From Blautia sp. SC05B48 (GTDB lineage: Bacteria; Bacillota; Clostridia; Lachnospirales; Lachnospiraceae): DNA of 64,000 nucleotides. The DNA lies in the NCBI RefSeq assembly GCF_005848555.1, contig NZ_CP040518.1:496001-560000 (forward strand), given 5' to 3'. The first letter of the stretch is position 1. Each line of letters begins with the position of its first letter. Positions 35,246-45,540 of this stretch are shown one piece after another. The position numbers were made by a program, and so were the translations under genes. Under the pieces are notes generated by a model, which worked only from the letters and a program-made list of their open reading frames with translations, was not told where the DNA came from and made no database searches.

Positions 35246-35405
35246 TCCTTATTTTTTCAGTATTTTCAGGGCATTCTCAATCCGTATGATTCACTTGTGT
35301 TGCACTTTATTATGAAAGTTCACACCGCTGAAAGTAAGGGCTTTTGTCGTCTTTACTGTCTTTTAGGACACAAACGAGAGTTAATTATTACAGAAGTTCA
35401 CAATA

Positions 35406-36311
35406 TTACTCTATATCACAGAACAGTTCTTCTTTATAAACACCACGCTCCAGCATATCGCGAAAACTCGCTTTTACAACCGCAACATCCTCTTTATAGG
35501 TCATGCCATACCATGTATCATTAGTCCGCAGCACCTTAACAGACATCTTATCCTCTGCCAGAAGTTCCCCGATAAATGTAGGAATCAGAAACTCCGCCTT
35601 CATGGGATTTCCCGGGACTACTTTTTCAAAAAATTCCGCAAATCCCTCTTCCAGAGTTTCCAGAAACTCCGGTCTCAAGCCCCACATGTTCATAGAAACA
35701 AGTGACTCTGTATCCAGCTTCACACCATCCGCCTCTGCACCATCCACAGTTTTTACAATATTGGAAGTCTCCACAACTTCTGTCAGGTCATTATGCTCAT
35801 CCATTTTGCAGATACCACGTGTCACACCACCATTATCAGACAACGTATTCTTCAACACAAAACCAGCCATGCAGGACTGGCCTCCCTTTACAAGATAATC
35901 ATGAACCTCACAGAAGCCTTCTTTTCCGTAATAATCATCCGCATTGATCACAACAAAAGGCGTTGTCAAAACATCCTTTGCAGCCAGAACTGCCTGTCCG
36001 GTACCCCAAAGCTTCGTACGGCCTTTCGGAAGTTCTCCCGGAATATCGTTGATATCCTGGAAAACATACTCCACAGTAACTGAATGCACCTTGCAGACCG
36101 CCTCAATCCGATTCCCGATCACATCCTTAAATTCATTTTCAATATCCTTTCGGATAATAAAAACCACCTTGTTAAAACCTGCTTCGATCGCATCATGAAT
36201 CGAATAATCCATGATAATATGCCCCTGTTCATCAACCGGCTCCAGCTGTTTGATACCACCGCCAAAACGGGAACCAATACCAGCAGCCATGATAAGTAAT
36301 GTTGTTTGCAT
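35406..36311 (-). CDS. Sugar-phosphate nucleotidyltransferase, copy 1
   Basis: 301 residues with the nucleotidyltransferase fold: AAGIGSRFGGGIKQLEPV at the N terminus (nucleotide-binding loop) and FVVINADDYYG (metal-binding Asp pair). It probably makes UDP- or another NDP-sugar from a sugar-1-phosphate. It is the last gene of the polysaccharide operon, 24 bases after glf. A homologue of similar length but clearly diverged lies at 52855-53778. Confidence 0.82.
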   Translation of the reverse strand: MQTTLLIMAAGIGSRFGGGIKQLEPVDEQGHIIMDYSIHDAIEAGFNKVVFIIRKDIENEFKDVIGNRIEAVCKVHSVTVEYVFQDINDIPGELPKGRTKLWGTGQAVLAAKDVLTTPFVVINADDYYGKEGFCEVHDYLVKGGQSCMAGFVLKNTLSDNGGVTRGICKMDEHNDLTEVVETSNIVKTVDGAEADGVKLDTESLVSMNMWGLRPEFLETLEEGFAEFFEKVVPGNPMKAEFLIPTFIGELLAEDKMSVKVLRTNDTWYGMTYKEDVAVVKASFRDMLERGVYKEELFCDIE

Positions 36312-36335
36312 TTAATTTTCCCTCATTTCCTGATC

Positions 36336-37454
36336 TTAATGTAATTCCTTTTCGCAGCGATCCAATACAGCTGCAATAACCTGATCCATGTCATAGTATT
36401 TATATTCACCAAGACGTCCGCCAAAAATCACATTTGTCTCAGCTTCTGCCAGCTTTTTATACTCTGCGTAAAGAGCTCCGTTCTTTTCATCATTAACAGG
36501 ATAATACGGCTCATCTCCCGGCTTCCATTCAGAACTGAACTCCCGACTGATCACTGTTTTTGGAAGATCATTACCTTCCTCATCCTTGCCAAATTCAAAC
36601 CACTTATGCTCAATGATACGCGTCCATGGAGTTTCCCGGTCCGTATAATTCACAGCTGCATTTCCCTGGAAATTCGGTTTATCCAAAGTTTCTGTTTCAA
36701 AACGCACGGAACGATATTCCAGTGTACCAAGCTTATAATCAAAATATGCATCGATCGGACCTGTGTAAACTACTTTTTCAGCCATCGCATCTAATTCATC
36801 TTTGTTTTCCAGATAATCTGTATTCAAACGAATCTCAATACCCTCCAGAAGATTTGCTACCATCTTCGTGTAACCACCAACTGGGATACCCTGATATAAA
36901 GCATTAAAATAGTTATTATCAAATGTCAGACGAACCGGCAGACGTTTAATGATAAACGAAGGAAGATCCCTGCAGTCACGTCCCCACTGCTTCTCTGTAT
37001 AACCCTTGATCAGCTTTTCATAAATGTCACGCCCGACCAGTGAAATTGCCTGCTCTTCCAGATTTTTTGGTTCTGTAATTCCAGCTTCTTTTCTCTGCTC
37101 CTCAATCTTCGCTGCTGCTTCCTCTGGTGTTACCACACCCCACATTTTATTAAATGTATACATATTAAAAGGAAGACTGTAAAGCTCCCCTTTATAATTG
37201 GCAACCGGACTGTTTGTAAATCTGTTGAACTCTGCAAACTGAGTGATATAATTCCATACTTTTTTGTTGTTTGTATGGAAGATATGTGCTCCATATTTAT
37301 GTACGTTAATACCTTCTGTTTTCTCTGTGTAGACATTTCCTGCAATATTCGGTCGCTTGTCTACTACAAGAACTGTCTTTCCTGTTTTTTTTGCCTCGTG
37401 TGCAAAGATTGCTCCGTATAAGCCGGAACCTACTACTAAATAATCGTACATCAT
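36336..37454 (-). CDS. glf: UDP-galactopyranose mutase, copy 2
   Basis: 372 residues with the same motifs as copy 1: VVGSGLYGAIFA, KYGAHIFHTNN, TEKQWGR, GGRLGEYKYYDMD. AAGGAG lies nine bases before the ATG. It provides UDP-galactofuranose for this operon, consistent with the galactofuranosyltransferase-like gene at 43435. Its codon and base use is more AT-rich than copy 1, so it probably came with the operon. Confidence 0.93.
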   Translation of the reverse strand: MMYDYLVVGSGLYGAIFAHEAKKTGKTVLVVDKRPNIAGNVYTEKTEGINVHKYGAHIFHTNNKKVWNYITQFAEFNRFTNSPVANYKGELYSLPFNMYTFNKMWGVVTPEEAAAKIEEQRKEAGITEPKNLEEQAISLVGRDIYEKLIKGYTEKQWGRDCRDLPSFIIKRLPVRLTFDNNYFNALYQGIPVGGYTKMVANLLEGIEIRLNTDYLENKDELDAMAEKVVYTGPIDAYFDYKLGTLEYRSVRFETETLDKPNFQGNAAVNYTDRETPWTRIIEHKWFEFGKDEEGNDLPKTVISREFSSEWKPGDEPYYPVNDEKNGALYAEYKKLAEAETNVIFGGRLGEYKYYDMDQVIAAVLDRCEKELH

Positions 37455-37513
37455 TTTAATTTCTCCTTGTTATCAATTTCTTTAGTTACATCTTTAACTT
37501 TCTGTCTGCCTTA

Positions 37514-38602
37514 TTAATATAAATATTTCAAATTAAATCTTTTTAATATCCATGTAATACCTATTGCTATTATTGGTGTTATAACAATTCTTGAAAAATA
37601 TATTATTGCTGCCCCGAACTCTGAACCAAAAAATTCAATTCCACAAAAACGATAAAACCAAAACAAAAATAAATAATTTAATGGTTCTGCATACAAATAT
37701 ATTCCCATTCCATAGTCACTCAATGACTTTACTGCTCTACCATTTATTTTTATATGCCTTACCATATAGTTTAAAACTATCAACATAAGAAATGGACATA
37801 CAATATACGAACTAAAAAAATGGAAAAAATGAATCTTTACTATCTTATCAACAATAAAAGATAAACATACCAGCCCAAACAAACATAACATCGATGAATC
37901 CTTCCAAATATTATGTTTTTTCAACCACTCAATCATATTTTCCAATCTATATCCCAAATAAAACCATAAAAGATAATATAAAGGATCTCCCAAAACGTGA
38001 TATTGACCCAATCCTTTATATAAGATTACTCCTATACACCAACAAAAGCCAACTATAACTATTTGCTTTTTTGTTTCTAATTTACAAACAAAACTTGCAA
38101 TGACAAACACAAAAAACAAACATTCTAAATACCATAAATATACACATGAAGGAAAAATCAACTGCAATAGCATTCCCCTTATACTAACACCATGGTAATA
38201 ACCCGAAAAATATTTAACAGGTAAATTCCAGAAAAGCCATACAGCAATAAATGGAATCAGTAACCTTTTTGCCTTTTTAATAATAGTTCCTCTGGTATTA
38301 ATATTCTTTTTCAATGAAAAAAGACTTCCAGATAACGCTATAAATGCTGGCATATGAAATGTATAAATAAAATTTGTTAAAATGCTTGTAATTTTATGAA
38401 ACATTGTATCAGATATAAACGCATCTGACATCATAGTTCCGTAATTAATGCCTCCAAATTTTGTAGTTATATTATAATATGTCCCGTGACCTATAACCAC
38501 CAAAACTACCAATATAATTCTTAATATATCCTTATCTTCTTGCCAATATATGTTGTTTTTGTTTGTATTTTCCATTCTTTTTATTAAATCTCTCACTTTC
38601 AT
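37514..38602 (-). CDS. Acyltransferase-3 family membrane protein
   Basis: 362 residues with about ten hydrophobic segments. DILRIILVVLVVIGHGTYY carries the conserved His of the family near residue 39, and a Leu/Phe-rich C terminus follows. It would O-acetylate (or similarly acylate) a sugar of the repeat unit at the membrane. There is no good ribosome binding site for the first ATG; an ATG nine codons in is an alternative. The gene is distinct from the broken acyltransferase at 31348. Confidence 0.85.
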   Translation of the reverse strand: MKVRDLIKRMENTNKNNIYWQEDKDILRIILVVLVVIGHGTYYNITTKFGGINYGTMMSDAFISDTMFHKITSILTNFIYTFHMPAFIALSGSLFSLKKNINTRGTIIKKAKRLLIPFIAVWLFWNLPVKYFSGYYHGVSIRGMLLQLIFPSCVYLWYLECLFFVFVIASFVCKLETKKQIVIVGFCWCIGVILYKGLGQYHVLGDPLYYLLWFYLGYRLENMIEWLKKHNIWKDSSMLCLFGLVCLSFIVDKIVKIHFFHFFSSYIVCPFLMLIVLNYMVRHIKINGRAVKSLSDYGMGIYLYAEPLNYLFLFWFYRFCGIEFFGSEFGAAIIYFSRIVITPIIAIGITWILKRFNLKYLY

Positions 38603-38625
38603 TATTTAATGCAACAGATATTATA

Positions 38626-40068
38626 TTATTTTATTTTATTTTTTATCGTATTAAAAATTTCAAGAAACAGTTCTTCTTTCAAAATCAGTAATACAAGTCC
38701 ATATGCACCCCCAAAAAGAAGGGATGATATTACTAATGAAAAAAAATATCCTAAATTTAATATTTTCACCCACAAAGATACAATACTACCGGCAGACAAT
38801 GCAATTAATATTTTTATATAATGTATCTGTCGAAAAGTATTCAAAATTTCATCTTTTAGCGCATAAAACTGGACAACAAAAACTGCAAACTCAGCAACTA
38901 ATGTACCTATTGCAGCTCCTGTTGATGCATAAACCGGAATCAATAATGCATTAATAATGACATCCACGATAGCACCAACGATCTCAGAATATAATACAAT
39001 TTTCTCTCGTCCTGTTGGTACAAGTATCTGAATTCCAAGTATATTTGTAATACCAATTAATAAAAGAGTTGGCATAATCACCTGCATGGGTATAATAGAT
39101 CCAACATAATTATTACCTGACAAAAAGAAAATCCCTTCTTTTGCAAAATAGATGAAATATACAAACAAAGGTGTTGCTATTAAAAAGACAAAATTCAATG
39201 CCTTTTTTGTAATTCTATGGAACTCTTTCAATTCTCCTTTTTGTATATAATAAGATGCTCTGGGCAACAATACTGTCCCCAATGATGTTACAACACTCAC
39301 AAGGATTACTTTAATTTTTACTGCTGCATTATAGTATCCCACATCTGTATCTGTTGTCATAAATCCCAACATTACCGTATCAAGATTTGTATATATTGTT
39401 GTTGCACATGACATAGCAAAGAATATCAATACTGGTTTTAGGTGTCGTCTAAAATTGTAATTTCCAACAGCCTTCAGATTTATAAATTTATGTGCATTAA
39501 TCAAATTTAAAATATTCGATGCAGAAGCTGCAAAAATTGTTATTCCACCATAAATAACATAATCCGTCTGTTTATGTACAAGAAAGAACATAAAAATCAG
39601 TGCGATAAATTTGAAAATAACTGATCGTACTGTGATATAAGTATACTGTTCCAAGGCTTTATATAACCATTCCATGCCGATAGATGTCAAAATAATGTTA
39701 AAACTCAATACTACATACAATTCTTTTTCACATCTAAATTTAGGTACATAAAACAACAATACAATCAATACCATATAAGAAATCATACTCATAATTATAT
39801 TAATAATCAAAAGTTCCTGTGCCACCTTGGAAAGTTTCTCACGATTATCCCTAACTTTTGCACATGCCCGAATTCCATATGTAGGAATACCTAATTGAGC
39901 AAACATAGAAAAATATGTAATAACAGATGTTGCCATCGACACTTTTCCTATTCCAACTGGCAATAAAACTCTTGATACGTACGGAAAAGTAATCAATGGA
40001 AAAATGAAAGAAGACATTGTCAGAATTATATTCATAATAAAATTTAGTTTTATTGATTTCTTTTTCAT
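38626..40068 (-). CDS. Wzx-type polysaccharide flippase
   Basis: 480 residues, about 12-14 transmembrane segments, MATE/MOP superfamily. The N-terminal FPYVSRVLLPVGIGKVSMAT is typical of Wzx/RfbX proteins. It moves lipid-linked repeat units across the membrane. With the Wzy-like gene at 42007 it defines a Wzx/Wzy-dependent pathway. Confidence 0.9.
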   Translation of the reverse strand: MKKKSIKLNFIMNIILTMSSFIFPLITFPYVSRVLLPVGIGKVSMATSVITYFSMFAQLGIPTYGIRACAKVRDNREKLSKVAQELLIINIIMSMISYMVLIVLLFYVPKFRCEKELYVVLSFNIILTSIGMEWLYKALEQYTYITVRSVIFKFIALIFMFFLVHKQTDYVIYGGITIFAASASNILNLINAHKFINLKAVGNYNFRRHLKPVLIFFAMSCATTIYTNLDTVMLGFMTTDTDVGYYNAAVKIKVILVSVVTSLGTVLLPRASYYIQKGELKEFHRITKKALNFVFLIATPLFVYFIYFAKEGIFFLSGNNYVGSIIPMQVIMPTLLLIGITNILGIQILVPTGREKIVLYSEIVGAIVDVIINALLIPVYASTGAAIGTLVAEFAVFVVQFYALKDEILNTFRQIHYIKILIALSAGSIVSLWVKILNLGYFFSLVISSLLFGGAYGLVLLILKEELFLEIFNTIKNKIK

Positions 40069-40111
40069 TTATTTTTTCTACTCTCTTACTTATAAGATTT
40101 TCGTACTTACT

Positions 40112-41149
40112 CTATATTCCCTCAATCTTCATCTGTTCAATCATTCTCTTATATGCATCCTCTAAGCCTATTTCTGGTGTCCACCCTAAAGCTTGTAATT
40201 TATCAGAATTTAATTTCATTTTCGTATCTTCTGCATAACCAAATACATTATCTTTAGGAATATCGTATATTACTTTAATTTTCCCATTTGAAATTTTATC
40301 CGCAACCATATGCGCCATTTCTGCAATTGTAGTATGTGATTTTGGATTTGCCACATTATATGCTTCACCATTTTCTCCGCAAAGTAAAATTGTAAATAAT
40401 CCTAAAACACAATCTCGAGTATAACAATAATTTCCTTCCGATAATCCTCTCGTATGCAATACTATATCTCTTCCTGAGATAACGCTTTTAGCAAATTGAG
40501 CAAATACACGATTCTCCCCTGGCAAAATTCCTGCGCCAAACGTTTGTGCTAACCTAGCAATCTTAACTTTAACTCCGTATTCTTTCATATATGCAACACA
40601 CATATTTTCGCATAACCGCTTACTTTCAGGATAATTACTACGTACTTTCAATGGATTAATGTAACCAATCTTATCTTCTGTTATCTCTGTATCAGAATTA
40701 TTAAATGTTCCATACATTTCCATTGATGAAATATATACCATTGATTTACATTCATTTTTACGAGCAAATTCTAAAATATTTTTTGTACCCTCTATTGCTG
40801 TAGATAATGTCTCTACTGGTTTTTCAATCATTAATTTAGATGTTGTTACAGCAGCACAATGAAAGATCCAGTCAACTTTTTTATTAACATTAATAGGAAA
40901 TGTGATATCACCAACAATAAGCTCAATATTGTCCAACTCATGTCTACTATATAATTTATTTGCTTTTTCAATATTTCTCACTAGTGCAATAATATGAATG
41001 CCTTCTACAGCTATAAGCGCTCTTACTACTGAAACTCCGATAAGCCCGGTTGCTCCAGTTACCATAACAGTGGTTTCCTTCAATTGCTCATACTGTAACA
41101 GATATTTTGCTATATATTGCAAATCATCTTCTAGCGGTCCTTTTCTCAT
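40112..41149 (-). CDS. NAD-dependent epimerase/dehydratase (extended SDR)
   Basis: 345 residues. VTGATGLIG is the Rossmann glycine motif (about residues 29-37), HCAAVT and YISSMEMYG are family segments, and the YPESK catalytic Tyr-Lys pair lies near residue 170. It acts on a nucleotide sugar or, since it follows a cytidylyltransferase gene, possibly a CDP-linked sugar or alditol. The exact reaction is unknown. Confidence 0.85.
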   Translation of the reverse strand: MRKGPLEDDLQYIAKYLLQYEQLKETTVMVTGATGLIGVSVVRALIAVEGIHIIALVRNIEKANKLYSRHELDNIELIVGDITFPINVNKKVDWIFHCAAVTTSKLMIEKPVETLSTAIEGTKNILEFARKNECKSMVYISSMEMYGTFNNSDTEITEDKIGYINPLKVRSNYPESKRLCENMCVAYMKEYGVKVKIARLAQTFGAGILPGENRVFAQFAKSVISGRDIVLHTRGLSEGNYCYTRDCVLGLFTILLCGENGEAYNVANPKSHTTIAEMAHMVADKISNGKIKVIYDIPKDNVFGYAEDTKMKLNSDKLQALGWTPEIGLEDAYKRMIEQMKIEGI

Positions 41150-41201
41150 CCAGCATCTCCTCCTTTAATTTATTTTTCTTTATGAGAGTTTTTTATTATC
41201 C

Positions 41202-41930
41202 TTATTCAAGCCCATATATTTGCTCATTTTCTTTTGCTTCAAGAATAGCTCGCATAGTATAAAAATCTTCTGGTGTTGTAATTTTAATATTCTCTCCTGG
41301 TCCATCAATCAAATAAAGATCATATCCATATCTTTGCATCATTGTGCAAGAATCAATACAATTTTTTTCACCTTCTGAAAGTGCTTTTTCATGAGCCTTC
41401 AAAATATCATCTAGCCAAAAACTTTGTGGAGCTTTGGCAACTCTTGAATTGTTCCGACTTGGGACATAATCAATTGTTGCTGTTCCCTCATTAACAACAA
41501 GTATTGTCTCTTTTACTTTAGCTGTTGTGATTGCAGAACCATATTTAATCACCGATTGAATATTATCACTAATTACTTTCTCATTAATCAATGGTCTAAC
41601 GCCATCATGAATTAAAACAATGCTTTTTTCATCTTTTGCAATCTGTTTTGCAGATTTAAGACCATTGTATATGGATAATTGACCTGTTTCCCCTCCAGGA
41701 ACTACAGATTTTACTTTTTCAATACGAAATTTATAAAGAAGTTTATTTAAATATGGAATCCAATCTTTTATACACACAATCACAATCGCATCTATCATAG
41801 AATGGTTTTCAAAATATTCCAATGTATGTATTATTATTGGTTTATTATACATTTCAAGAAACTGTTTCGGTCGATCTTTACTATGCATACGGCTTCCAAC
41901 ACCTCCAGCAAAAATCACTGCAATATTCAT
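41202..41930 (-). CDS. IspD/TarI-like cytidylyltransferase
   Basis: 242 residues. GGVGSRMHSKDRPKQF is the CTP-binding loop, and VLIHDGVRPL and ATAKVKETI match the IspD/TarI group. In a polysaccharide operon a TarI-like role (making CDP-ribitol or a related CDP-alditol) is likelier than the isoprenoid role of IspD. A LicD-type phosphotransferase gene in the same operon fits this: CDP-activated alditol or choline would be transferred as a phosphodiester. Confidence 0.85.
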   Translation of the reverse strand: MNIAVIFAGGVGSRMHSKDRPKQFLEMYNKPIIIHTLEYFENHSMIDAIVIVCIKDWIPYLNKLLYKFRIEKVKSVVPGGETGQLSIYNGLKSAKQIAKDEKSIVLIHDGVRPLINEKVISDNIQSVIKYGSAITTAKVKETILVVNEGTATIDYVPSRNNSRVAKAPQSFWLDDILKAHEKALSEGEKNCIDSCTMMQRYGYDLYLIDGPGENIKITTPEDFYTMRAILEAKENEQIYGLE

Positions 41931-42006
41931 CCCTTGAACCTCCTAGTCTCTAACTCGTGTTAATCAAATTCAATTATCTCTTGATTATTTGTCCATTTTT
42001 TATGTT

Positions 42007-43392
42007 CTAATTTGTTCCCATTGGTATTACTGTTTTCTTTTGCCTTTTGAATTTAAGTTTAATCCCATGTCTATACTCCAATGCAACTCCTTTATCAATC
42101 AACACCTTATATAATATAAATGTGATTAACAAGTGCTTCACAAAACCTATTGATGCTACCGTTTCGTAAAATCTATCTGAAAAAATCAACATAATTAAAT
42201 CGTTAAATAAATATGCATATATTATTAGTGTAAAAGGTTTATTGTTATATATTTTTCTATATGCACAACTAAAATATAAAGCAATTATTGCCATAAGCGG
42301 TACAATACCATCATAACCAAAATCATAATAAAACTGATAAAAGGTAGTATATACATTACCAGTATTTAAGCCATTATGTTTTAAAAATGGAAGATCTAAT
42401 TGATATAAATATTGACTTATTCCATATTTTCCCCCCAAGTATGTATAAATATTACGAAACACCTGACTTCCCCACAATTCAGGTGTATGACGAGTTCCTT
42501 GTAAATACGTATCCAAATTTTGCATTGGAGCTCCAATATATACATAAATTGATTCCAGAATTAGATTTAAAGTGCTATTCTCACCCGTACGATTTAAAAG
42601 CATATTGATTCCGATAAGTAATAAAATTATTCCAAAAATAATACCTACAATTTTAAATAATAACTTTGTAAAATTTCGACGTTTATTAAGTCCAAAACGT
42701 ATTACCGTTATTATCAAAATTGCAGTTATCATCCTAAATAATGCAGTTCTACCACCCGATAACATCTGATCAAATGCATAAATTCCCAAATATATTATCT
42801 GTATAATTTCTATTTTTTTCTTTACGGCTAAATTATTAATTAAAATATAAAGCAATACATATGCATATGCAGTTATCCAAACAATACCATGTCTATATAT
42901 AAAAGATGCAGAGACTGCCTTTTCAATAAAATTATTATAATTGAACAGTGTAATGACATGGTACTTGCCGGCTATATCAAAAATTGATGAAGTACTATAC
43001 CCAAACGCTGCTACAACATCTTTTATATATTTAGCATGATAAAACACTACTAGAAATTCCAAAATAAGAAATACTAGTTGAATAAAATAATTTATAGAAA
43101 TATAATTTCTGGAATGTAGTTCTCCATAATTTCGAACATCAACTCTTTTCATGTTAAAAAAAGCACTAACAATTCCAAATGAAATCATTCCTAAAGAAAT
43201 TACTAAAATAGTATTCAAATGAATTTCTACCTTATACATCCTTGCAAAAAAAAGGCACAAAAATTCTGCAATTAAAAACATTTCACAAAAAACGCAAAAT
43301 GGAGAAAAAATATCTGCATGAGTAATTAAATACCCAAACATTAAAAATACAATTGTTACTAAAATAAGTACTATAAGATTAAACATTTTCAC
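42007..43392 (-). CDS. Wzy-like oligosaccharide repeat-unit polymerase
   Basis: 461 residues, about 10-12 transmembrane segments, with a large outside loop in the second half (around the TRHTPELWG region), the layout of O-antigen polymerases. Sequence motifs are weak, as usual. Position among wzx and glycosyltransferase genes supports the call. Confidence 0.75.
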   Translation of the reverse strand: MKMFNLIVLILVTIVFLMFGYLITHADIFSPFCVFCEMFLIAEFLCLFFARMYKVEIHLNTILVISLGMISFGIVSAFFNMKRVDVRNYGELHSRNYISINYFIQLVFLILEFLVVFYHAKYIKDVVAAFGYSTSSIFDIAGKYHVITLFNYNNFIEKAVSASFIYRHGIVWITAYAYVLLYILINNLAVKKKIEIIQIIYLGIYAFDQMLSGGRTALFRMITAILIITVIRFGLNKRRNFTKLLFKIVGIIFGIILLLIGINMLLNRTGENSTLNLILESIYVYIGAPMQNLDTYLQGTRHTPELWGSQVFRNIYTYLGGKYGISQYLYQLDLPFLKHNGLNTGNVYTTFYQFYYDFGYDGIVPLMAIIALYFSCAYRKIYNNKPFTLIIYAYLFNDLIMLIFSDRFYETVASIGFVKHLLITFILYKVLIDKGVALEYRHGIKLKFKRQKKTVIPMGTN

Positions 43393-43434
43393 CTGTTCCT
43401 CATATATTAGAAGTTCAATATAATTTCACAAATA

Positions 43435-44517
43435 TTATATACTTTGTTTCATTGCACTTTTTAAGAAATATCCTCTTCTTAATTCCCCACCAATTTTGCA
43501 TGCATTAGTTTTTAATGTTTCATATTCTTCATCGCACATATTGTCTATTATGTTTCTAATTTCATCTATTGACTTTATTGTTATTCCACAATGATTTTTC
43601 TTAATAAAATTTGCTAATGCAGCTTCTTCCCATATAATTACAGGAATTCCTGCTGCTAAATACATTGATGTCTTATGCGGATTATTAATTTTAAGATAAT
43701 CTCCATAAACTCCAGTACAAGTAGCACTACTGTCTCCATCCCAGACCAAGCCAAAACTACCTTCTAGATTATAAATTAATTCTTCTGGATTAAATGCCCC
43801 AACAAAATTTGCATTTGAAGAAGCTTTTTCTCGCTCAAAATTAATCCCATATAAATTAAAGTTACAATTTTCCGGTAAATTATATATATATCCAGCCTTG
43901 TGTTTACTCAATGCCCCCGCTATGATAACTGGACCTTTTCTGCTTAAGTTTCTCTTTTCTAATAATTCTTCATTATAATTCTCAACTAAATAATCAAATA
44001 TTTCTAATATGTCCATTTTATCTTTATGTATTTTCCATTTTTCATGCATAAATGACTTCATTTTTTCATTATGCACAACGATTTTACTGCAATTCTTAAA
44101 TGAACTAATTTCTTCAAATCTCATTCTAATTTTTCGAGATAATGGAACATCATTTCTTAATGTAAAACGAATTGCCTCAACGTCATGTATGATTATAGAA
44201 GTATGTATTCCTCTTTTTTCCAATTTTTTTATAAGTAATGAAAACAGCATTGTATGTTCTAACAATGGAAACTGAATATATATCCAATCATTTTTTTTTA
44301 TTTTTTTTAATGCATTATTCCATAACTTATAAACATCATAATGTGCTTTTATTTTTCCTAGTCTTGTTTTGTTTTCACGTCCCTCTATCAGGCATGGAAT
44401 CTCAATTTTTTTTAAATTATTCCACTTAAAAATAGTTTCTACATCTTGTCTGGCTTTAACTCCAGCTGTTTTTTGTATCAACTTATGTTTATCGGTTTCC
44501 ACAACATAATAATTCAT
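43435..44517 (-). CDS. Galactofuranosyltransferase-like glycosyltransferase
   Basis: 360 residues, GT-B type in appearance, no membrane segment. The C-terminal part with GLVWDGDSS and NPHKTSMYLAAGIPVIIW resembles beta-1,6-galactofuranosyltransferases (WbbI-like). This fits the two glf genes nearby. Specificity is inferred from family resemblance only. Confidence 0.7.
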   Translation of the reverse strand: MNYYVVETDKHKLIQKTAGVKARQDVETIFKWNNLKKIEIPCLIEGRENKTRLGKIKAHYDVYKLWNNALKKIKKNDWIYIQFPLLEHTMLFSLLIKKLEKRGIHTSIIIHDVEAIRFTLRNDVPLSRKIRMRFEEISSFKNCSKIVVHNEKMKSFMHEKWKIHKDKMDILEIFDYLVENYNEELLEKRNLSRKGPVIIAGALSKHKAGYIYNLPENCNFNLYGINFEREKASSNANFVGAFNPEELIYNLEGSFGLVWDGDSSATCTGVYGDYLKINNPHKTSMYLAAGIPVIIWEEAALANFIKKNHCGITIKSIDEIRNIIDNMCDEEYETLKTNACKIGGELRRGYFLKSAMKQSI

Positions 44518-44541
44518 TTATTATATCCGCCTTTCCCTCAA

Positions 44542-45342
44542 TCATTCCGTAATATAAGCATCAAACTCATGATTTATCCGCTTACTTTCTGGCGGAAGTT
44601 GCATATAGTCTCCATATATTTGTGTCAAATAAAACTTCCAACATGCTGGCGCATGAAATTTTCTCCCACAAAATTCCACATCATTATATGGTAAGTATTC
44701 TTTCTTTTTCATTCTTTCGTTAGGACCCAAGCTCCAAGCAACTCCACCAATATACTCCTGTTTGTCAAAATCATACTGATGAGCCAGCTTATCTAATTTT
44801 CTCCCAAATCTTTCTGGTGTATACATTCGCAAAAAAAGAATCATCGGTATTTTAACTATACTTCGTACAAAACCTTTTCCTTTTCCTATAGTTGCACTGC
44901 ACCGATTAATCCATTTTTTTAATGGTTCCGCTTTACTCAACAATATATCACTTTCTTCCTTATCATCTGGAAGACCATCCATCGGAAAAATATCAATCCA
45001 CAAATGTTGATCAACATTTGAATATTCATTTTTCACATAGGTTCTTGTATCAATAATTTTAGCAAATGGCCAAAAGCTGTTTTCCATCTGCAGACTAATT
45101 AATTTATAATATGGTCGAATATTTTCTCTTCTTAACAGATCATGTAATTTATCAAAATCCGGACGAGGCATTAATAAATCAACATCATCATCCCATGGAA
45201 TAAAACCTTTATGGCGTACTGCTCCTAACAAAGTTCCTCCCGATAAATAATATCTCAGCCCATTCTGATCACAGAATGCCGCAAACTCACATAATATATT
45301 CAAAATATACTTTTTAACTTCCGTATTGTCTAACTTTCTCAT
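44542..45342 (-). CDS. LicD-family phosphotransferase
   Basis: 266 residues. YYLSGGTLLGAVRHKGFIPW and WDDDVDLLMPR form the LicD nucleotidyltransferase-fold signature. LicD proteins transfer phosphocholine, phosphoribitol or similar groups from CDP carriers to sugars. The IspD/TarI-like gene in the operon could supply the CDP substrate. The 200 bases upstream of it (45343-45540) hold no gene and nothing recognisable. Confidence 0.88.
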   Translation of the reverse strand: MRKLDNTEVKKYILNILCEFAAFCDQNGLRYYLSGGTLLGAVRHKGFIPWDDDVDLLMPRPDFDKLHDLLRRENIRPYYKLISLQMENSFWPFAKIIDTRTYVKNEYSNVDQHLWIDIFPMDGLPDDKEESDILLSKAEPLKKWINRCSATIGKGKGFVRSIVKIPMILFLRMYTPERFGRKLDKLAHQYDFDKQEYIGGVAWSLGPNERMKKKEYLPYNDVEFCGRKFHAPACWKFYLTQIYGDYMQLPPESKRINHEFDAYITE

Positions 45343-45540
45343 ACTTTACAGAGATAAAACACAAATCTCTTATCTCACTGTCCTTTCTTTAATATATAAA
45401 GGTTAAATAGTTATTGTGCGATATATACGCTCCTATCTTTCTCCCCTATTAAATGTCTCATAGAAATAGCCTTATTATCTGATTGTTTTTTTATATTCTC
45501 TCTTTATCAGTCCGTTATTCCATTACTGTTTCTTTTATTT

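Larger units (their letters stand above)
32700..35341 (-). mobile_element. IS1634-like insertion sequence with two passenger genes
   Basis: The element carries a DDE transposase, a small coiled-coil gene and a PRiA4 ORF-3-like gene, all leftward. Candidate imperfect terminal inverted repeats are 32700-32723 and 35318-35341. Read inward they share the blocks CCCTTA and GTGTGAAC at identical spacing, 16 of 24 positions in all. No target duplication is obvious, so the ends are provisional. It sits between the truncated VOC gene and the last gene of the polysaccharide operon. Confidence 0.6.
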
